Shown: piece by piece, positions 34,697 to 41,564 of the stretch
How the letters are laid out: every line of letters begins with the position of its first letter
How positions within the stretch are numbered: the first letter of the stretch is position 1
Assembly (NCBI RefSeq): GCF_016925495.1
Contig: NZ_CP070491.1
Coordinates: forward strand, 3,348,001-3,412,000
DNA from: Methylococcus sp. EFPC2
GTDB lineage: Bacteria > Pseudomonadota > Gammaproteobacteria > Methylococcales > Methylococcaceae
Length of the DNA: 64,000 bases
Direction: 5' to 3'
Made by a program: the position numbers and the translations under genes
The notes under the pieces: model-generated
Databases searched by the model: none
Told to the model about the DNA's origin: nothing
What the model saw: only the letters and a program-made list of their open reading frames with translations

Positions 34697-37039
34697 TTAG
34701 AGCCGGTAGGCGAACTCGTTGGAGTTCGCGACCGTGTGTACCAGATCGACGAACGCGGCCGCCCGGATGGGATCCAGCGATTCGGCGTCCTTCAGACCGG
34801 TTGGAACGTTGAGTCCGAACTTGCCCGCAGCCGCCTTCTGCTTGATGACCTTTTCCTGGGTCGTGAGGAAGGCCTGCAAGGCGTCCTTCTCGGCTCGGTC
34901 CGGCGTCCGTGCGAACAGGATCTGGTAGAGCCTGTCCAGCTGCGCCGACTCTTCCTTGCCCGCTTCATTGATGACCCGACCGGCCAGCGCCTTCGACCAG
35001 CCGAACACCACGTCGCTATGCAGCAGGGTGAGCGCCTGCAGCGGGGTGGTGGTCACGTCGCGCTTGCTGTGCACCTCCTGCGGGGTCGCCATGTCGAAGG
35101 GCTCCAGCAAGGGGTAGGCGACACTGCGCCGCGTGAAGACGTAGAGGCTGCGACGGTTGTGGTCGCGTTCGTCCTTGGACACCCGCCAGTAGGAGCTGCC
35201 GTCGACGTTGGAATTGCCGACGACCAGGTTGGCCGGGATGGGCGGGAACACACTGGGTCCGCCCAGCTTCTCGTCCAGCTTGCCGGAAGCGGCCAGCAAG
35301 GAATCGCGGATCTCCTCGGCCTCCAGGCGCTTGCGCGGGAACACGGCCAGCAGGTTGTTGTCGGGGTCCACCTTGTACGCATCCTCGCGGTGGGAGGAAG
35401 ACTGGCGATAGACGCTGGACAACAGGATGTCGCGGTGCAGCTTCTTCACGCTCCAGTCGTTATGCACGAAGTTGTCCGCCAGATAGTCCAGCAATTCCGG
35501 ATTCGTGGGCTTGGTGCCCGCCTTGCCGAAATCGCTCACCGTCTCGACGATGCCGCGGCCGAAATACTGCTCCCACACCCGGTTGACGAATACGCGCGCG
35601 GTCAGCGGGTTTTTCTCGCTGGCGATCCAGTTGGCCAGCGCGGTACGGCGGCCGGACGAGGTCGCGGTCGGCACGATCACCGGCTTTTCGCTGGTCAGGT
35701 TTTCCGGGAAGGCCGGCTGAACTTCATCCAGCGGCCTCTCCAGAAGTCCGCCGAACAGCACATAGGTGGGCGGCGCATCGGAGTGACCCAATTCCGACAT
35801 GGCCGACACAGCAACCGAGCCTTCGGGCCTCAGCTTGTCCAGCTTCCTAACCTCTTCGCGCAGCTTCTTGTAGGCTTCCCAGCGCGGGGCGTTCTCCGCG
35901 TTGTAATCCGGGGCGTCCTTGTTGATCGAAGTATCCTGGAGATAATTCGACAGGCGGTCGTCGTCGATATAACTGCCGTAGGCCGCATTGACCCAGCGGT
36001 CGTGCGCATTCCATTCGCTCTGCGGCTTGTTGAGGGAAACCAGGGTCGCTTCGTTATAACGCTCCTTGTAATACTTGTTCGCCGCCTCGCGAACCGGATC
36101 GATCAAGGCCTTTTTCGCTTCCTTGATCGGCTTGAGGGCTTCCTCGTATTTGGCCCAGGCCTTCTCATACTCGATTTCCTGCTGGCCTTTCTGCGCCACC
36201 GGTATATTGTCGACCCCTATGGAGTTGGCGAAGAACGCCTGCAGGGCGAAATAATCCTTCTGCGAAATCTTGTCGAACTTGTGGTTATGGCAACGCGCGC
36301 ATTCCACGGTTTGCGCGAGGAATACCTTGCCCACGGTATCGGTTATGTCGGTGGTGTGCTGATACTTTTTCTGCACCAGGTCGCGGCCGTTGGGATTATC
36401 CGGAAAACCCCGCAAAAAGCCGGTGGCGATCAGGGCGTCCTGCTTGTCCGGCCATAACTCGTCGCCCGCCAACTGCTCCTTGATGAATTGGGTATAAGGC
36501 TTGTCCTGATTGAAGGCATCCACGACGTAATCGCGGTAGCGCCACATATTCGGGCGGGTCTGGTCGTTGTCGAAGCCCTGGCTGTCCGCATAGCGGGCCA
36601 AGTCCAGCCAGCGGCGGGCCTGGCGCTCGCCGTAGCGCGGCGAAGCCAGCAGGCGGTCGACCAGTTTTTCGTAGGCGTTCGGCGACTGGTCGCTGACGAA
36701 GGCCTGTACTTCCTCGGGAGTGGGGATGAGGCCCCAGGCGTCCAGGGTGGCGCGGCGGATGAAGGCGGCACGGTCGGCTTCGGGCGCAGGATCGAGACCC
36801 GCCGCCTCCTGTTTGGCTGCGACGAAAGCGTCGATGGGCGTGCGTATCCAGTCCTTGTGCTGCACCTGCGGCACCGCCACGGACTGCACCGGTTGCCAGG
36901 ACCATAGCTTGTTGTCCTTCTTCGCCGGCGCTTCCGCCGCCGCCGCAGACTGACCCGGCTGGGCCTGCGGGTTGTCGGCCGCCGTGGCCGCCGCAGCCGA
37001 CAAGCTCAGCAATACGGCGCTGTATAAGGTGTTTCTCAT
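34697..37039 (-). CDS. Exported PSCyt2/PSD1 (DUF1549-DUF1553) heme protein, cassette 3
   Basis: 780 residues from MRNTLYSAVLLSLSAAAATA, a Sec signal. It parallels the cassette 2 protein domain by domain: TPIDAFVAAKQEAAGLDPA, GERQARRWLDLARYADS, heme motif CARCHNHKFDK at residues 247-251, then SSGRRTALANWIASEKNPLT and the same VWEQYFGRGIVETVSDFGK. Signal peptide and linker differ most, which is usual after duplication. The start was set at the signal peptide rather than 16 codons upstream; GGAGGGTCA directly before the ATG (GGGGAGGGTC) supports it. A sigma-54-like site lies about 85-100 bases upstream. Confidence 0.9.
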   Translation of the reverse strand: MRNTLYSAVLLSLSAAAATAADNPQAQPGQSAAAAEAPAKKDNKLWSWQPVQSVAVPQVQHKDWIRTPIDAFVAAKQEAAGLDPAPEADRAAFIRRATLDAWGLIPTPEEVQAFVSDQSPNAYEKLVDRLLASPRYGERQARRWLDLARYADSQGFDNDQTRPNMWRYRDYVVDAFNQDKPYTQFIKEQLAGDELWPDKQDALIATGFLRGFPDNPNGRDLVQKKYQHTTDITDTVGKVFLAQTVECARCHNHKFDKISQKDYFALQAFFANSIGVDNIPVAQKGQQEIEYEKAWAKYEEALKPIKEAKKALIDPVREAANKYYKERYNEATLVSLNKPQSEWNAHDRWVNAAYGSYIDDDRLSNYLQDTSINKDAPDYNAENAPRWEAYKKLREEVRKLDKLRPEGSVAVSAMSELGHSDAPPTYVLFGGLLERPLDEVQPAFPENLTSEKPVIVPTATSSGRRTALANWIASEKNPLTARVFVNRVWEQYFGRGIVETVSDFGKAGTKPTNPELLDYLADNFVHNDWSVKKLHRDILLSSVYRQSSSHREDAYKVDPDNNLLAVFPRKRLEAEEIRDSLLAASGKLDEKLGGPSVFPPIPANLVVGNSNVDGSSYWRVSKDERDHNRRSLYVFTRRSVAYPLLEPFDMATPQEVHSKRDVTTTPLQALTLLHSDVVFGWSKALAGRVINEAGKEESAQLDRLYQILFARTPDRAEKDALQAFLTTQEKVIKQKAAAGKFGLNVPTGLKDAESLDPIRAAAFVDLVHTVANSNEFAYRL

Positions 37040-37121
37040 TGACCCTCCCCAGTTTTGGTTATTGATGAAGTGACCGGACCTCACCAATTTCGGTCTGCCC
37101 GGTGATCCGCATAAGGACTGA

Positions 37122-37137
37122 GGCGAATCTCATGCCA
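37122..37137 (-). promoter_or_regulatory. Candidate sigma-54 promoter of cassette 3
   Basis: Minus strand TGGCAT-GAGAT-TCGCC, 8 of 11 consensus positions, GG and GC ten bases apart. Predicted start near 37112, about 73 bases before the gene. Confidence 0.45.
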
Positions 37138-37686
37138 ACGCCCATCGCGCCGCGTGCACTATCCCCGCTAGACACGCTGAACGCCTATGAATTGGATGAT
37201 ACAAATACCGGCCGTAAGCTCGAATACTCAGCCACGTGGTTAACTCCGAACATCAACAAACCATTTCATGGTGACTGGAAACCAATATGGCCGAATATCA
37301 CCACCGGGTAGTCCAAATCCAAACCCTAAATCATCTAATCGGCCTCCCCATAAAATCGAAACCCTCCCGCATAATTCTCACACCCCGAGCAGGTATTAAT
37401 ACACCCGCCTCCCGCCCCGGCCGGCAGGATTGCGCCTGAATAAACAGCCGGCCAGCAGAATGCCCAAAAACCAGCATGCTCGCGTACTTAAAACCGCCTC
37501 ATTCGAAAATAGGGTATCGATAAATTCTTATCTCCGGAGTTTGCGAACCAGCCTCATTGCCCTGGCCTTCCTTGCCGGAATACCGGAAAACTCTTTCGAT
37601 CCGGGGAATAGGTAGCCAGATTTAAATTCTCCGGATTAAGGCTTGCCCACCTCTCTATCCCATATCCATCGGGGCATCGAAATACT

Positions 37687-37702
37687 CGGCACAGAGTTTG
37701 CG
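37687..37702 (+). promoter_or_regulatory. Candidate sigma-54 promoter of TonB receptor 1
   Basis: CGGCAC-AGAGT-TTGCG, 9 of 11 consensus positions with correct spacing. Predicted start near 37712, leaving a leader of about 217 bases. The second receptor has a similar site at a similar distance. Confidence 0.55.
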
Positions 37703-37928
37703 TCTGCGCCCTGGATTTGGCAGGAAACGACATTCCAAATCCGGCGACGGGGTACGCAGCCCTTGCGCATCGCCGGCGGCGATAAACCCACTACGTACAG
37801 CCCCGGCGACTTACGGAATTAGTTTTCTGCCACAGCCTTAATAGCATCGGGATACCCGCACCCCATGCTTTCGCAACGGACAAAACCGGATTTTGCGCTC
37901 GGCCACGGAACATCTAATGAGGAAATGC

Positions 37929-40895
37929 ATGAAACTTTTGCCATTTGGACGCAACACACAGGCTTACCCCAGCGAGGAAAAACGCGCGATAGGACCGGAT
38001 CGACAAGCTGTGGTGGCGACAGGCGCGATAGCCCTGATCGCCGGCATGACCCTGCTCGCCCCCGAAAGCGCGGTCGCCGCCGCGAAGGAGAAACGGGCGA
38101 CCCCGTCCAAAACGCCCGCCGCCGCCGATCCGAACACGGACCCACAGGCGGAAATCGAGTTGCTGAAACGGCAGGTGGAAAAACTGACGCAAGAGAATGC
38201 CCAGTTGAGGCAGCATGCGACGGCAAGCCCGGCACCCGCTGCCCCGGCGTCCGCGCAATCGGGTCCGTCGGCCGAGACGGTCACGGCCGAACCCGCCACC
38301 GCGGCCGCCGAGCCGGACGATACGGGTGACGGCGCCAAGGCCCTGGGCGAAGTGGTGGCCCGCGCCCGCCCCAAACTGGCCAAATTGCACGACGTGCATC
38401 AGTCGGTGTCGGTCGTCTCGGGACAGGAACTAGACCGCGAACTGGCCCTGGACCTGGGCGCCATCACCCGGCGCGCCTCCAACGTGCAGTTTAATCAGGC
38501 CAACACGCGCAGCGGCTCGCTTTCCATACGCGGCGTCGGCAAGCGGCAGAACAACTGGGAAACCCAGGATCCCAGCGTGGGCGTCACGGTGGACGGCGTC
38601 CATTACGGGCTCACCCAGTTGGCCAATTTCAGCTTTTACGATGTCGACAACGTGGAAGTCACCCGCGGCCCGCGCGGCACCGAAGGCGGTCTGGCATCGA
38701 GCTCCGGCAAGGTGATCGTGACCTCCAAGGCGCCCACCTTCAGTCCCACGGCGGAACTGTCCGCCACCTATGGGCAGCGCGAGGCCATCATATTGAAAGG
38801 CGCCCTGGGCGGCGCGGTGATCAACGACTTGTTGGCCTGGCGCGGCGCCTTCATCGTGGACAAGGGGCGTGGCTTCTATGAGCAGGAATACGACAAGAAC
38901 TACAGTCTCTACAATCGCGACCGCCTGAGCGGGCGCGTTCAACTCCTGTTCACCCCCACGGCCGATCTGACGGCGAAATTCAGCGCCGATTTCGAGCCCA
39001 GGCAGCCGCAGTTGCAGAACGGCCTGACTTTCTACCACGACGTGCCCTTCCGTTTCGCCAACGGCAGCCTGGTGGATCCCAACGGCACGCAGGCCAAGGC
39101 CCGTCTGTTCGGATTCACCAACAACAACGGCCAGTTCATAGGTCCACGCCCCTATTTCCAGAATCGGGGGTTCACCTGGGCCGACTACATCGGCGGCGAG
39201 AAGCGGCAAACCGTCTGGTTCGACTCGAACGTGGGCCAAACGGTCTCCAACCAGGGCGCTTCGCTACAGATCGACTGGGACATCGGCGACCAGGTCCTCA
39301 GTTCGAACACCGCCATACGCGAATACAGCTTCGACGCGCACAACGACGAAGGCACACCGTTCGATGTCCAGCACGACAACGGCGGCGGCAACTACTACCG
39401 GCAATGGACCGAGGAACTCAAGATCCGCAACAAACCCGGCGGCTTCATCGACTACCGGGCCGGAATCTTCGGCATCCACACCAAGAACGACATGATGTCC
39501 AAGGCCGGCTGGGGCGCGGATGCCGGCGCCTGGCTGGCGACCAACAACCAGTACAACACCCTGGACCGCAACGCCAACGGCAATCGCGGCTCGGGCCTGG
39601 CCCTGCTCAAGGACAGCCTGCAGGACGTCAGCACCAAGGAATGGACGCGCATAGAAAACGAAGCCGGCTCGCTGTTCGGCGAATCCGACCTGCATTTCAC
39701 CGACGCATTCACGGTCACCGCCGGCTTGCGCTTCACCCTGCAGGACCGCACGACATCGAATCGAAAAATCGTCACCAACAACGGAGCGGGCGCCGCCCTT
39801 AACCCCGTCGCAATCCGCGACGTGCAGCTCGGCGGCTTCGACTCCGCGTCCAACGGCAATCTGAATGGGGGTAACACCGTCGAGCAACGGAATCTGGCCG
39901 ACCAGGTGGCCAACCGCTATTTCGGCAAGACCATCCAGGGTGCGCCGGGCGACACCTACAACAATTTGTCCAGGGATCAGAAAAACATGGTGGCTGCGGC
40001 CAAGACGCTGCGTAGCCAACGAATCGGGCGCCTGAACGAGAAAGTCGCCCAGGACTACAGCGATCTGCTGGTCACCGCCCAACTGACGCCCAGCTACAAG
40101 TTCAACGAAGATCTGACCGGCTATTTTTCCTGGCAATACGGCGAAAAGACCGGCTCCATCGTCGCCGTGAACGGGGTCACGCAACGCGTCGATCCGGAAA
40201 ACACCCACGCGGTGGAGTTGGGGCTGAAGTCCTTCTGGCTAGACAAGTCGGTGATTTTCAACATCGACGCCTACTTCATGGACATACAGAACTACCAGCA
40301 ATCGGTACAGGTGGTGGATACCTATGAAACGGCGATTAACGTCGCCAACAACCAGGCCAACCCCATCGCCTACACCAGCTCCATCGGTAACGTCAAAAAA
40401 GTGCAGGTGCACGGTGTCGAGTTCGACAGCGTCATCAACACCATCCCCTACCTGTCGGTCCGTTTGAACGGCGCGTACAACATCGCCCAATACATCGACT
40501 ACAAGAATGCGGGCAAGCCGGACGAGCTGGCCTATCTTCCGGCCCCCTACATCGATCAGAGCGGCAAGCTGCTGACCGGCGCGTCGAAATGGCAGTTCGT
40601 GGTGGGGGCGGAATACGCCCGGCCGGTGTTCGACAATTTCATCGCCCACACCAGCTTCAATACCACCTTCCAGAGCAAGTTCAACAGCTCCGACACCTTG
40701 TCGGACTACAGCTGGATAGACGACCGGGCGCGCACCGACGCCTCCATCGGCATCGGCAGCAAGGACAAGGTGTGGGATTTGAGCCTGATCGGCAAGAACA
40801 TCTTCAACGACCGCCGGCATGAAGTCGGCTGGGTCTCCTACGATCCGGATCCCTATCCGCGCTGGTTCGGCATACAGCTGAGCGGCAAGCTCTAA
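37929..40895 (+). CDS. TonB-dependent outer-membrane receptor with N-terminal coiled coil, copy 1
   Basis: 988 residues. An unusually long basic head (about 25 residues) precedes the signal-peptide core (VVATGAIALIAGMTLLAP). A predicted coiled coil follows (about 72-97: AEIELLKRQVEKLTQENAQL) and an Ala/Pro linker. The plug domain starts near residue 140 (SVSVVSGQELDREL, SIRGVG, GVTVDGVHYG, NVEVTRGPRGTEGG). The beta barrel ends PRWFGIQLSGKL. It should import a ligand across the outer membrane using the TonB system at 10-12 kb. Ligand unknown; no siderophore or cobalamin genes are nearby. The ATG at 37929 has GAGGA six bases upstream, as in copy 2. Confidence 0.9.
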   Translation: MKLLPFGRNTQAYPSEEKRAIGPDRQAVVATGAIALIAGMTLLAPESAVAAAKEKRATPSKTPAAADPNTDPQAEIELLKRQVEKLTQENAQLRQHATASPAPAAPASAQSGPSAETVTAEPATAAAEPDDTGDGAKALGEVVARARPKLAKLHDVHQSVSVVSGQELDRELALDLGAITRRASNVQFNQANTRSGSLSIRGVGKRQNNWETQDPSVGVTVDGVHYGLTQLANFSFYDVDNVEVTRGPRGTEGGLASSSGKVIVTSKAPTFSPTAELSATYGQREAIILKGALGGAVINDLLAWRGAFIVDKGRGFYEQEYDKNYSLYNRDRLSGRVQLLFTPTADLTAKFSADFEPRQPQLQNGLTFYHDVPFRFANGSLVDPNGTQAKARLFGFTNNNGQFIGPRPYFQNRGFTWADYIGGEKRQTVWFDSNVGQTVSNQGASLQIDWDIGDQVLSSNTAIREYSFDAHNDEGTPFDVQHDNGGGNYYRQWTEELKIRNKPGGFIDYRAGIFGIHTKNDMMSKAGWGADAGAWLATNNQYNTLDRNANGNRGSGLALLKDSLQDVSTKEWTRIENEAGSLFGESDLHFTDAFTVTAGLRFTLQDRTTSNRKIVTNNGAGAALNPVAIRDVQLGGFDSASNGNLNGGNTVEQRNLADQVANRYFGKTIQGAPGDTYNNLSRDQKNMVAAAKTLRSQRIGRLNEKVAQDYSDLLVTAQLTPSYKFNEDLTGYFSWQYGEKTGSIVAVNGVTQRVDPENTHAVELGLKSFWLDKSVIFNIDAYFMDIQNYQQSVQVVDTYETAINVANNQANPIAYTSSIGNVKKVQVHGVEFDSVINTIPYLSVRLNGAYNIAQYIDYKNAGKPDELAYLPAPYIDQSGKLLTGASKWQFVVGAEYARPVFDNFIAHTSFNTTFQSKFNSSDTLSDYSWIDDRARTDASIGIGSKDKVWDLSLIGKNIFNDRRHEVGWVSYDPDPYPRWFGIQLSGKL

Positions 40896-40910
40896 GACCT
40901 TAGGATACAG

Positions 40911-40951
40911 CCCTTCGACAGGCTCGAGCGGAACGCCAAGCCGAGCCTGCC
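40911..40951. repeat. Dispersed-repeat hairpin (CCCTTCGACAGGCTC type)
   Basis: Contains CAGGCTC (40919-40925) and its complement GAGCCTG (40943-40949). The core CCCTTCGACAGGCTC resembles a repeat seen between genes in many proteobacterial genomes. It could also help end the first receptor transcript. Confidence 0.5.
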
Positions 40952-41337
40952 GTAAGGCGGGATATCCATCACGCAAGAGCCCGCTCGCGGGACACCAAAT
41001 CCATGCAAAGTACCTCCAAGGGCGCAATGCCGGGAGGTGATTTCCTGACTCCACGCCAACACCGCATCAGCATGATGCCTCGCGACCAACAGCAATCCAC
41101 CTATTCCGGGGACCCGGATTTCCCGCAGCAACGCTCTTCGCGAGGGCTAGCCGCGCAAGGACTCAGGCCTCTTCCCCAGCCGTAGCCAGGCCTGATCCCC
41201 ACAGTCGAACCGGCGTTCGCCGCCGGGGCGACGAGGCCTCTCTCACCGCGAGCGAACGCCGTCCAAACCAGCGAGCCGGGCGCTCCTTAACGGCACGACC
41301 CGCTTTCATCGGCAGTGCGCACGCCAGTCCGAAAGCG

Positions 41338-41353
41338 CGGCATAGTATTTGCT
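41338..41353 (+). promoter_or_regulatory. Candidate sigma-54 promoter of TonB receptor 2
   Basis: CGGCAT-AGTAT-TTGCT, 9 of 11 consensus positions with correct spacing. Predicted start near 41363, leader about 202 bases, parallel to the first receptor. Confidence 0.55.
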
Positions 41354-41564
41354 CTTACGCTCACGAATCGGGGACTGTTTATTCCATGCACGGCGCAAAA
41401 TCGGGTCGCGACCAGCGCACAGGGCATATAAGCCGCTCCGCATATTTACGCCGACGCCGGACGAGGGGTACGGACGTCGCCGCGGAACGGTGGGATCAAA
41501 ACTACGGCCACGGACCGCATTGGGGCCAAGAAATTCGTCATCGACACTCACTAAGAGGAACTAC

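Larger units (their letters stand above)
37040..37928. other. Divergent control region between cassette 3 and the first TonB receptor
   Basis: This 889-base stretch, less GC-rich than its surroundings, separates divergently transcribed genes. It holds the sigma-54-like promoters of cassette 3 (37122-37137) and of the first receptor (37687-37702). The small frames at 37102-37311 and 37430-37615 lack ribosome sites and known domains. Nothing else is supported. Confidence 0.5.
40896..41564. other. Region between the two TonB receptors
   Basis: 669 bases with a dispersed-repeat hairpin near its start (40911-40951) and a sigma-54-like promoter for the second receptor (41338-41353). No gene is supported; the 60-codon frame at 41003-41185 has no ribosome site. 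Confidence 0.5.

Noticed and set aside
37102-37311. 69-codon plus-strand frame in the divergent control region
   Set aside because: No Shine-Dalgarno site, no domain, and it overlaps a candidate promoter.
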